Source: Elusimicrobiota bacterium (GTDB lineage: Bacteria; Elusimicrobiota; Elusimicrobia; UBA1565; UBA9628). From it: a stretch of DNA of 40,165 bases. Position numbers and translations under genes: made by a program. The stretch lies in NCBI GenBank assembly GCA_028714015.1, contig JAQTNG010000005.1:1-40165 (forward strand), in the 5' to 3' direction. The notes beneath the pieces are model-generated. The model saw only the letters and a list, made by a program, of their open reading frames with translations, searched no databases and was not told the origin of the DNA. Positions 1-8,050 of the stretch are shown piece after piece; within the stretch, counting starts at the first letter, position 1; every line of letters begins with the position of its first letter.

Positions 1-177
1 TACAGGATTCTCTTCCTCTCCGGCCTCACCCAGACCGAGGCGCTGGCCCAGCTGAAGGCCGGCGGCAAGCCCGACCCGATCGTCCAGGAGTGGATCGACT
101 TCATCGAGTCCGCGGGCAAGCGCGGCTATATGCGCCCGGCCGTCGGCGCGACGGAGCTCGAAGAGGCCGCGGCCTAA
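1..177 (+). CDS. lpxA: LpxA, acyl-ACP--UDP-GlcNAc O-acyltransferase, C-terminal fragment (5' truncated by window)
   Basis: Frame 1 translation YRILFLSGLTQTEALAQLKAGGKPDPIVQEWIDFIESAGKRGYMRP... resembles the LpxA C-terminus; directly followed by lpxI. Confidence 0.8.
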   Translation, partial: YRILFLSGLTQTEALAQLKAGGKPDPIVQEWIDFIESAGKRGYMRPAVGATELEEAAA

Positions 178-180
178 TAC

Positions 181-1023
181 ATGGGAACGGAGCCGCTGGG
201 ACTCATCGCCGGCTCCGGCCGTTTCCCGTTTCTCGTCGCCGAGGAGGCGCAGCGCCGCGGCGTGCCCGTCGTGGCGTTGGGCATCCCCGGGGTCACCGAC
301 CCCGGGCTCGAGGCCGTCGCGGGCGGCCTGACCTGGTTCAAGCTCGGCCAGATCGACGCTCCCATCAAGGCGATGAAGGACGCCGGCGTGCGCCGGGTCG
401 TGATGGCCGGCAAGGTGCAGCACGTGTCCCTGTTCGGCGGGGTGATGCCGGACTGGCGCGCGGCGAAGGTCCTTCTCTCGCTCAAGGACAAGCGCACGGA
501 CACGATTCTGAAGGCGGTCGTCGATGAATTCGCGAAAGACGGCCTCGAGTTCGTGTCCTCCGCGCTGTACCTCGAGCATCTGCTCGCGCCGGTCGGCCCG
601 CTCACGAAGAGAGCGTTCACCGTCGAGGAACGGGCCGACGCGATGATCGGCTGGCGCGCGGCCAAGGCCGTCGCGGGCTTCGACATCGGACAGACCGTCG
701 TCGTGCAGGGCGCGGCGATCGTCGCCGTCGAGGGGATGGAGGGCACGGACGCCTGCGTCGCGCGCGCGGCCGCTCTCGCCCGCACGCAGGGCAAGGAGGC
801 CGCGCTCGTCGTCGTCAAGGTCGCAAAACCGAAGCAGGATTTCCGCTTCGATCTGCCCGTGGTCGGCCTCGACACGCTCATCAGCTTTAAAGCCGCGGGC
901 GTGAAGGCCATCGCGCTTGAAGCCGGATCCACTTTGATCTTCGACAGAGATCGCTTCGCGATTAACGCCGACGCCGCCGGCATCGCCGTCGCCGGCTTTC
1001 CCCCGGAGGGGCCAATTTCATGA
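181..1023 (+). CDS. lpxI: UDP-2,3-diacylglucosamine pyrophosphatase LpxI
   Basis: LGLIAGSGRFPFLVAEEAQRRG N-terminus typical of LpxI; lies between lpxA and lpxB. Confidence 0.92.
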   Translation: MGTEPLGLIAGSGRFPFLVAEEAQRRGVPVVALGIPGVTDPGLEAVAGGLTWFKLGQIDAPIKAMKDAGVRRVVMAGKVQHVSLFGGVMPDWRAAKVLLSLKDKRTDTILKAVVDEFAKDGLEFVSSALYLEHLLAPVGPLTKRAFTVEERADAMIGWRAAKAVAGFDIGQTVVVQGAAIVAVEGMEGTDACVARAAALARTQGKEAALVVVKVAKPKQDFRFDLPVVGLDTLISFKAAGVKAIALEAGSTLIFDRDRFAINADAAGIAVAGFPPEGPIS

Positions 1024-2063
1024 CCGAGACCTCGAAGATCCGCATCGCCGTCATCGGCGCGGGCAAGATGGGCACCCATCACGCGCGCGCGCTGTCGAAG
1101 CTCCCCGACGTCGAGCTCGTCGGCGTCTGCGACACCAACGTCTGGAAGGCCCAGCTCGCGGCCTGGCAGTCGAACACCGTCGCGGTGCGCGACTATAAGG
1201 ACGTGCTGCCTCGCGTGGACGCGGTGATCGTGGCGGTGCCCACGCCCCTGCACTACGAGGTCGGCAAGGCCGTGCTCGGCGCCGGCGCGCACTGCCTCAT
1301 CGAGAAGCCGCTCGCCTCCTCCGTGGAAGAGGCGAAGGAGCTGCTGGCGCTGTCCGAGGCCAAGGAGGTCATCCTCCAGGTCGGTCACATCGAGCGCTTC
1401 AATCCCGCCGTGCTCGAGGCGGTCAAGCACATCCGCGACCCGCGCTACATCACCGTCGAGCGTCTCGGCCCCTACGATCCGCGCATGAGCCACATCGGCG
1501 TCGTCATGGATCTGATGATTCACGACCTCGACATACTGCTTACCTTGGTGGGCTCCGAGGTCGAGAGCATCGAGGCCCTGGGCGCGAACCTGCTGTCCGG
1601 CCACGAGGACATCGCCAACGTGCGCGTGCGCTTCAAGACCGGCTGCGTGGCCGACCTGACCGCGAGCCGCATCTCCCTGACCAAGAGCCGGAAGCTGCGG
1701 GCGTTTCAAAAAGACTCGTACATCTCGCTCGACTACGGCAACACCGCGCTCAAGGTCTACCGCAAGAAGGCGCCGGTGATCAAGAGCCTCAAGGACGTCG
1801 AGTACCTGAGCCCGAAGCTGTCCTCGACCGACCCGCTGCGCAACGAGCACCAGCACTTCCTCGACTGCATCCGCCACAACCGCAAGCCCTGGCCGAGCGG
1901 CGAACGCGGCGTCGAGGCCCTGAAGCTCGCCCTTCAGATCTCGGAGGAGCTGGAGCGCTACGAGCTCTCGGGCCACGCGGGCTCGCGCTCGCTGATACCC
2001 AGCTGGGCCCAGGACCTGGGCAAGCTCGCCAAATCCGTGGGCAAAGACATTCTACGCAGTTGA
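1020..2063 (+). CDS. Gfo/Idh/MocA family NAD(P)-dependent oxidoreductase
   Basis: Rossmann motif IRIAVIGAGKMGTHHARALSKLP..., EKPLA motif; ATGA overlap with lpxI. Confidence 0.92.
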   Translation: MTETSKIRIAVIGAGKMGTHHARALSKLPDVELVGVCDTNVWKAQLAAWQSNTVAVRDYKDVLPRVDAVIVAVPTPLHYEVGKAVLGAGAHCLIEKPLASSVEEAKELLALSEAKEVILQVGHIERFNPAVLEAVKHIRDPRYITVERLGPYDPRMSHIGVVMDLMIHDLDILLTLVGSEVESIEALGANLLSGHEDIANVRVRFKTGCVADLTASRISLTKSRKLRAFQKDSYISLDYGNTALKVYRKKAPVIKSLKDVEYLSPKLSSTDPLRNEHQHFLDCIRHNRKPWPSGERGVEALKLALQISEELERYELSGHAGSRSLIPSWAQDLGKLAKSVGKDILRS

Positions 2064-2075
2064 GCAAAGAAGTCA

Positions 2076-2107
2076 TCCGTAAAATTCCACCGGTGGAATT
2101 TTGCGGA
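2076..2107. repeat. Palindrome with perfect 22-bp core AAAATTCCACCGGTGGAATTTT (2081-2102), extended to 32 nt with one G-U pair
   Basis: Read directly; lies in the Gfo/Idh-lpxB spacer 12 nt upstream of the lpxB ATG. Confidence 0.85.
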
Positions 2108-2119
2108 CAACTCAGAGCA

Positions 2120-3238
2120 ATGCAACCGAAACTCTTTCTCGTCGTCGCGGGCGATCCCTCCGGGGATCTCCACGCCTCGAACCTGATTGTGGCGCTCAAG
2201 CGCCGGGACCCGTCCGTCCGCGTCGCCGCGGTCGGCGGCCCGCTGTGCCGGGCCGTCGCCGACGAGTTTCTCGAGGACCTCGCCTCGAGGGGCGTCACCG
2301 GCTTCCTCGAGCCGGCCTTGAAGATACCCTTCCTCTTCAAGCTGGCTTCGCGCCTTCGCGACTTCGTGGTTCAACGCCGCCCCGCCGCGCTGATCTGCGT
2401 GGACTACTACGGGTTCAACCGGCGCATACTCCCGTTCGCCAAGGGCGCCGGCATACCCGCCTTCTACTTCGTCAGCCCCCAGGTGTGGGCGTCCCGCCCC
2501 GGCCGGATCAAGGTGCTCAAGCGATTCGTCGATAAGATGTTGGTCATCTTCCCGTTCGAGGAAAAGCTGTATCGCGACGCGGGCGTCCCCGCCGAATTCG
2601 TCGGTCATCCCTTGCTCGATTTGATCCCCGAGCCGAAGGCGAGGGCCGCCGTTTCTTCGCCGATCGTCGGCCTTCTGCCGGGAAGCCGGTCTTCCGAAAT
2701 ACACCGCCATCTGCCGGTCTTCTTTGAAGCCTTCCGAGCTCTGCGCGCGAAGCGCCCCGCGCTCCAAGGCCTCCTGTTCGCATCCGCGAACCAGGACGAC
2801 GCCGCCTTCGGGACTCTCCCCGACGGCGTCAAGCTCGTTCGCGAGCACGACTACGCGCTCCGTTCGACTTTGGATCTGGCCATCTGCTCGTCGGGCACGG
2901 CGACGCTCGAGAACGCCTTGCTCGGCGTTCCGATGGTCGTCGTCTACAAGCTGTCCTGGCCGACCTACGCCATCGCGCGAGCCCTGGTGAACGTCAAGCA
3001 CATCGCGATGGCGAATCTGCTCGCCGGCAAGACCGTGGTTCCCGAATTGATCCAGCGCGACGCCACCGCCGGCCGCGTCGCCGCCGAAGCCGCCGCCGTC
3101 CTCGATCATCCGGACCACGCCGCGTCCGTCCGCGCCGAGCTCCTGAAGGTCCGCCGCTCGCTGGGCGAGCCGGGCGCCGCCGACCGCGCGGCTCTCGCCG
3201 TCCTGGCCGGCGCGGCGAGCGAGGCACGGAGCCCATGA
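2120..3238 (+). CDS. lpxB: Lipid-A-disaccharide synthase LpxB
   Basis: MQPKLFLVVAGDPSGDLHASNLI, FYFVSPQVWASRPGRIK, LLPGSRSSEI motifs; internal ATG at 2120 fits the LpxB N-terminus better than the ORF start at 2060. Confidence 0.93.
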   Translation: MQPKLFLVVAGDPSGDLHASNLIVALKRRDPSVRVAAVGGPLCRAVADEFLEDLASRGVTGFLEPALKIPFLFKLASRLRDFVVQRRPAALICVDYYGFNRRILPFAKGAGIPAFYFVSPQVWASRPGRIKVLKRFVDKMLVIFPFEEKLYRDAGVPAEFVGHPLLDLIPEPKARAAVSSPIVGLLPGSRSSEIHRHLPVFFEAFRALRAKRPALQGLLFASANQDDAAFGTLPDGVKLVREHDYALRSTLDLAICSSGTATLENALLGVPMVVVYKLSWPTYAIARALVNVKHIAMANLLAGKTVVPELIQRDATAGRVAAEAAAVLDHPDHAASVRAELLKVRRSLGEPGAADRAALAVLAGAASEARSP

Positions 3239-4977
3239 CCGTTCGCCGGCGCCTCGCGCGCTACGTCAAGCCCTATCTCCCCCGCTTCGGCTGGGCCTGC
3301 CTCGCGATGATCGCCGTCTCGGCGTTCAACGGCCTGGGGATACTCCTGCTCAAGCCGATCGTCGACGAGGTTTTCATCGCGAAGGACATCCGCATGCTGG
3401 CCTTGGCGGTGGCGGTCGTGCCGCTGCTCGTGGCGCTCAAGGCCGTCGCGTCCTACATCCAGAACTACCTGATGAGCTGGATCGGCCAGCGCGTGAGCCA
3501 GCAGATCCGCGAGGACCTGTTCCGGCACCTTCATCTGCTTCCCCTGGAATTCTATTCGGGTCTGCGCGGCGCCGACGTGCTGTCGCGCGTGACCGGGGAC
3601 CTGACGCTCGCGCAGGCCGCGCTGACGACCTTGCCGGTCTACCTGATCCGGGACAGCCTGACCACGGTGTTCCTCGTCGCGTCCCTGCTCAAGCTCGACT
3701 GGCGCCTCGCCCTGCTGACCGTGTTCGGCTCGCCGTTGTCGTTGGCGGCGCTGTGGGTGCTCTCCCGCAAGATGCGCGACGCCAGCCGCCAGTCGCAGAT
3801 CGCCGTCGACCGCCTGCACCACCGCTTCCAGGAGAGCGTGCAGGGCATGATGACGGTGAAGGCCTTCAACTACGAGGAGGGCGCCACCGAGAAGTTCCAG
3901 GAGGAGAACGAGTCCTTCTTCCAGCCGATGATGCGCTACCTGCGCGCCACCGCGCTGATGAACCCCCTGCTCGAGATCGGAGCCTCGGTCATCGTCGCCG
4001 CCGTCATCTGGTTCGGGGGCCGCGAAGTGATCCGCGGGCGCATGACGCCGGGCGCCTTTTTCGCCTTCATGGGCGCCATGCTCGCCGCCTACGCGCCGAT
4101 CAAGAACCTCGCCCGCGTCAACGCCGAGGGGCAGCGCGCCTGGGCCTCGGCCGAGCGCCTGTTCCAGCTCCTCGACGAAAGGACGGCCGTGCCCCGCAAG
4201 CGGATGCCCGCCTTCAAGCACCTCCAATCGAGCGTCCGGCTCGAGGGCGTGGGCTTCCGCTACCCCGGCTCGCGCGCCTGGGCGCTGCGCGGCCTCAGCC
4301 TCGAGATTCCGAAGGGCGCGCGCACGGCGATCGTCGGCCCGAACGGCTGCGGCAAGACGACGGTCACGAAGCTTCTCCTGCGCCTGCATGATCCGATCGA
4401 GGGCCGCATCACCTTCGACGGCGTGGACGCCCGCGAGCTCGACGCGTCCTCGATCCGCGCCCGCGTGGGCCTCGTCTCCGCCGACGCCGTGCTGTTCAAC
4501 GACACCGTCTTCCAGAACCTGGCGCTCGGCCGCAAGGTCGTGACCCTCTCCGAGGTCGAGCGCGCGGTGCGCTCCGTCGGGGCCGAGGACTTCGTGGCCG
4601 CGCTGCCCGAGGGCTACCAGACGACGCTCGGCGACTGGGGATTTTCCCTCTCCTCCGGACAGCGGCAAAAACTCGCGATCGCGCGCATGCTGCTCAAGGA
4701 TCCCGAGATCGTCGTCCTCGACGAGGCGACCGCGCACATCGACGGCCCGGCACGCGAGGAGATCCTCGCGGTGCTCAACCGGGCGCTCGCGGGGCGCACG
4801 GTCGTCACGATCGCCCACGACCTGGCCTCGGTCGCGCCGGCGGACAAGATCTTCGTGCTCAACAACGGGGGCCTGGCCGAGTCCGGCACCCACGCCGAGC
4901 TGATGGCGAACCGGGGCCTGTACCGCCGGCTGTTCGAACTGCAGAGCGTCGCACGCGATTCCGCCGAGGCACCATGA
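3235..4977 (+). CDS. MsbA-like ABC transporter (fused TMD-NBD)
   Basis: Walker A GPNGCGKTT, LSSGQRQKLAIARMLLKDPEIVVLDEAT; follows lpxB. Confidence 0.9.
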   Translation: MTVRRRLARYVKPYLPRFGWACLAMIAVSAFNGLGILLLKPIVDEVFIAKDIRMLALAVAVVPLLVALKAVASYIQNYLMSWIGQRVSQQIREDLFRHLHLLPLEFYSGLRGADVLSRVTGDLTLAQAALTTLPVYLIRDSLTTVFLVASLLKLDWRLALLTVFGSPLSLAALWVLSRKMRDASRQSQIAVDRLHHRFQESVQGMMTVKAFNYEEGATEKFQEENESFFQPMMRYLRATALMNPLLEIGASVIVAAVIWFGGREVIRGRMTPGAFFAFMGAMLAAYAPIKNLARVNAEGQRAWASAERLFQLLDERTAVPRKRMPAFKHLQSSVRLEGVGFRYPGSRAWALRGLSLEIPKGARTAIVGPNGCGKTTVTKLLLRLHDPIEGRITFDGVDARELDASSIRARVGLVSADAVLFNDTVFQNLALGRKVVTLSEVERAVRSVGAEDFVAALPEGYQTTLGDWGFSLSSGQRQKLAIARMLLKDPEIVVLDEATAHIDGPAREEILAVLNRALAGRTVVTIAHDLASVAPADKIFVLNNGGLAESGTHAELMANRGLYRRLFELQSVARDSAEAP

Positions 4978-6419
4978 TCACCAAAGAAGCCCTGCTCGCC
5001 AAATTCACCGCCTACTCGCCGCACGTGGACCCGATCGCGCTCGAGCTCGCCTGGGACTTCGCGGAGAAGGTGCACGTCCATCAGGCGCGCGCCTCCGGCG
5101 AGCATTACCTGACTCATTGTGCGGCTGTAGCTGAGTCCCTTATAGAATGGCGCATGGACCTGCCCACGGTGTGCGCCGGGCTGCTGCACGACACGATCGA
5201 GGACACCGCGACGACCGAGATGCAGCTGCGCGCCGAGTTCGGCGAGGAGATCGCCATGCTCGTCATGGGGGTCACTAAGCTCGACGCCCTCAAGTTCGAG
5301 TCGCGCGACGAGGCGCAGGCCGAGAACTGGCGCAAGATGCTGCTCGCGACCGCGCAGGACATCCGCGTCATCGTGGTCAAGCTCGCCGACCGCCTGCACA
5401 ACATGAAGACGCTCAATTTCCTCAAGCGCGAGAAGCAGGAGCGCATCGCCGCGGAGACGATGGCGCTGTACGCTCCGCTCGCGCACCGCCTGGGCATGTT
5501 CAAGCTCAAGGGCGAACTCGAGGACCTGGCCTTCAAGTACCTGCATCCCGAGGAGCACCTCGAGCTCTCGCAGAAGGTCGCGGCCCTGGTCGCCGGCAGC
5601 GAGAAGAACCTCGCGGAGACCCGCGCGTCCATCGAGAAGGTGCTCGCCGGCACGAACATCCCCTGCCGCATCCTCGCGCGCAGCAAGACGCTCTGGTCGA
5701 TCTACGGCAAGATGGAGCGGCAGCAGAAGCCCTTCGAGGACATTCAAGACGCCCTGGGCGTCCGCTTAATAACCGACACCGTGGCCAACTGCTACGCGCT
5801 GCTCGGCATCATCCACACCAACTTCAAGCCCGTGGCGGGCTCCTTCACCGACTACATTTCAACCCCTAAACTTAACTTATACCGGTCGCTTCATACGACG
5901 ATCGTCAGCCCGACCGGCGAGTTCGTCGAGATTCAGATCCGCACCGAGGAGATGCACCGCTCCTCCGAGTACGGCATCGCGGCGCACTGGCGCTACAAGA
6001 CCGGCGAGTCCGCCCGCGACGCCCACATGGAGGAGAAGCTCAACTGGCTGCGGCAATGGATGGAGTGGCTGCAGGACCTGAACTCCCCGCGCGAGTTCCT
6101 CGACAGCCTCAAGACGGACCTGGAGTTCGACCAGGTCTTCGTCTTCACGCCCGCCGGAGAGGTGAAGGTCCTTCCGGCCGGGGCCACGCCGCTGGACTTC
6201 GCGTTCTCCGTGCACACGGCGATCGGCTTCTCCTGCGTCGGCGCCCAGGTCAACAACAAGATGGTCAAGCTCGACCTGGCGCTCAAGTCGGGCGACATCT
6301 GCAAGATCATCACGAAGAAAGGCTCGATGCCGAAGAAGGACTGGCTCAACTACGCGAAGACCGCGCGCGCCCGCTCGAAGATCCGCCACTATCTCCGCGA
6401 GCAGGGGATCGTCGCGTGA
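4974..6419 (+). CDS. RelA/SpoT homologue (HD hydrolase + synthetase + TGS), short form of 481 aa
   Basis: HD motif AGLLHDTIEDT; synthetase motifs FEDIQDALGVRLITDTVANCYALLGIIH, EIQIRTEEMHRSSEYGIAAHWRYK; TGS VFVFTPAGEVKVLPAGATPLDFAFSVH; terminates shortly after TGS. Confidence 0.92.
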   Translation: MITKEALLAKFTAYSPHVDPIALELAWDFAEKVHVHQARASGEHYLTHCAAVAESLIEWRMDLPTVCAGLLHDTIEDTATTEMQLRAEFGEEIAMLVMGVTKLDALKFESRDEAQAENWRKMLLATAQDIRVIVVKLADRLHNMKTLNFLKREKQERIAAETMALYAPLAHRLGMFKLKGELEDLAFKYLHPEEHLELSQKVAALVAGSEKNLAETRASIEKVLAGTNIPCRILARSKTLWSIYGKMERQQKPFEDIQDALGVRLITDTVANCYALLGIIHTNFKPVAGSFTDYISTPKLNLYRSLHTTIVSPTGEFVEIQIRTEEMHRSSEYGIAAHWRYKTGESARDAHMEEKLNWLRQWMEWLQDLNSPREFLDSLKTDLEFDQVFVFTPAGEVKVLPAGATPLDFAFSVHTAIGFSCVGAQVNNKMVKLDLALKSGDICKIITKKGSMPKKDWLNYAKTARARSKIRHYLREQGIVA

Positions 6420-6886
6420 TCCGGCACGGGCTTCTCGCCTTGTTCATCCTCGCCGCGGCGGGCTGCTCCCGACAGGCGGGGCTCAACTACCGCCGCTGCC
6501 TGAAGCTGCGCGTGGGCATGACGCGCGAGCAGGTGTTCGCCGCGATGGGTCCGCCCGAGGAGACCTTCCCCTACGTCGAGGGCAAGTCCCTGCCTCACCT
6601 GAAGGGGCGCACCGCCTATGAGTGGAGCACCCCGGCCTCGATGCCCGCGCCGAACCGGGTCTCGTTCGACGACGCCTCCGGGAAGGCCGAGAGCATCCGC
6701 TGCGGCGACTCGGTTATCACCGCGGGCGTGTTCGTCGAGCCGCCCGCGCCCGCCGTCTCGACGGCGGCGGTTTACGGAGTGGAGATCGCGACCGCGACCG
6801 CGGCCGCCCCGCCCCCGCGAAGGCGCTCCCTGCGCGAAGGCGGCTCATCGAGCGCGCGATCCTCCGGACGGCCCCTGACCGAATGA
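6416..6886 (+). CDS. Small lipoprotein
   Basis: GTG start overlapping the RSH stop (GTGA); VIRHGLLALFILAAAGCSRQAG with lipobox. Confidence 0.7.
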   Translation: MIRHGLLALFILAAAGCSRQAGLNYRRCLKLRVGMTREQVFAAMGPPEETFPYVEGKSLPHLKGRTAYEWSTPASMPAPNRVSFDDASGKAESIRCGDSVITAGVFVEPPAPAVSTAAVYGVEIATATAAAPPPRRRSLREGGSSSARSSGRPLTE

Positions 6887-7383
6887 AAATCGCGGCGCTC
6901 GTGATCCTGGCCGCGGCGCTCGCCGCCTGCGGAAAAACGCCCCCCAAGGCGCCGACGCCCGAAGCCGTGGGCGCCGAGCTGGCGACGTTCCCGCAGCTCC
7001 TCGTGCCGATCTCGAGCCAGACCTGGGCCGGGATGCAGGTGGCGGCCAAGATCAACGACCCGGGCCACGTGAACGCGAACCAATACCCGCATCCTTACGC
7101 GCACGGCTCGGTGCTCGTCGGCGGCCGGGAGACCGCCGTCATCGTCGCCTACACCGGCGTCTGGCTGGCGCCGGCCGCCGTTCCCCTGCAGCCGATGTCG
7201 GTCCAGCAGTTCCTGCGAACCTTCGGAGCCGATCCGGGGACCGACCTCGCGGGCGTGATCGCCCAGAAGGGCAACATCTTCTTCACGCGCGAGCAGCTGC
7301 CGGACGTCATCGGCGCGGCCAGAAAGTCCGGCGCCACCTCCGAGGACCTGCCTTACAGCATGGTCCGCGGCGCCGGGCGCTAG
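6883..7383 (+). CDS. Putative lipoprotein of unknown function
   Basis: ATGA overlap; MKIAALVILAAALAACGKTPPKAP lipobox. Confidence 0.75.
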   Translation: MKIAALVILAAALAACGKTPPKAPTPEAVGAELATFPQLLVPISSQTWAGMQVAAKINDPGHVNANQYPHPYAHGSVLVGGRETAVIVAYTGVWLAPAAVPLQPMSVQQFLRTFGADPGTDLAGVIAQKGNIFFTREQLPDVIGAARKSGATSEDLPYSMVRGAGR

Positions 7384-7395
7384 CCTAGGCCGGGC

Positions 7396-7938
7396 TTAGT
7401 CCCAATCGTCGCCCTCGCCGCTCATGCGGACGAAACGGCTCTCGATCGCCTTCTCGCGGGAAGACTTCTTCTTGGCGATCTTCGCCCTGAGCTCGGCGAC
7501 GTGCTTCTCCATCTTCGCGAGCATGGCGGTTTCCATGGCGAGCTTCGCGTCGAACAGCTCTCCGAGCGTTTTCCGGAGGTCGGCCTTGGCCGCGGCCTTC
7601 TCCGAGTCCGAGCCCTGACGCAGGACCTTCGAGATTTCGCGCGTCTTCAGCTCGAGCTCGCGCGTCTTCTCGAACTTCTCCTTCATCTCGGGGTCCATGT
7701 CGCGCGGGCCGCGCGGGCCTTCCCCCGGCTCGCGGCCGACCATGCCCTCGCGCCGCTCGCGCGGGCCGCCGTCGCGATCGCCTCGGGCTTCTTCGCCGCC
7801 GTCATGATGCATGCGCTTGCGGACCTCGATGGTCTCCTCGTCGCCGTCCTTGCCCCCGTCCTGGGCCCGCGCCGCGAGCGGGAGCGCCGCCCAAACGGCG
7901 GCCAGGGCGGCCGCCAACGCCAGTCGAGAAAGTTTCAT
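7396..7938 (-). CDS. Secreted, highly charged (Arg/Glu/Gly/Lys-rich) coiled-coil-like protein
   Basis: Signal peptide MKLSRLALAAALAAVWAALPLAARAQ; strong SD (aggagg) upstream of the internal ATG. Confidence 0.7.
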   Translation of the reverse strand: MKLSRLALAAALAAVWAALPLAARAQDGGKDGDEETIEVRKRMHHDGGEEARGDRDGGPRERREGMVGREPGEGPRGPRDMDPEMKEKFEKTRELELKTREISKVLRQGSDSEKAAAKADLRKTLGELFDAKLAMETAMLAKMEKHVAELRAKIAKKKSSREKAIESRFVRMSGEGDDWD

Positions 7939-8026
7939 GTCGAGGTTCCTCCTGAAGCGACGACTAAGGGTACCCCGCGAACGGATCGCCGTCAATGGCC
8001 GTTATGTCACAGGTTGACGGGCATGG

Positions 8027-8050
8027 CCGGCTGTCCTCAAGGATAGCCGG
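8027..8050 (-). terminator. Hairpin at the end of the membrane protein gene (possible terminator)
   Basis: Stem CCGGCT...AGCCGG with inner TCC/GGA; no strong U tract. Confidence 0.35.

Noticed and set aside
174-1976. 600-aa minus-strand ORF opposite lpxI and the oxidoreductase
   Set aside because: No recognisable motifs; opposite strand carries clear lpxI and Gfo/Idh genes
2060-2119. N-terminal extension of lpxB (MSKEVIRKIPPVEFCGQLRA)
   Set aside because: Translates through the palindrome; the LpxB N-terminus aligns naturally to the ATG at 2120
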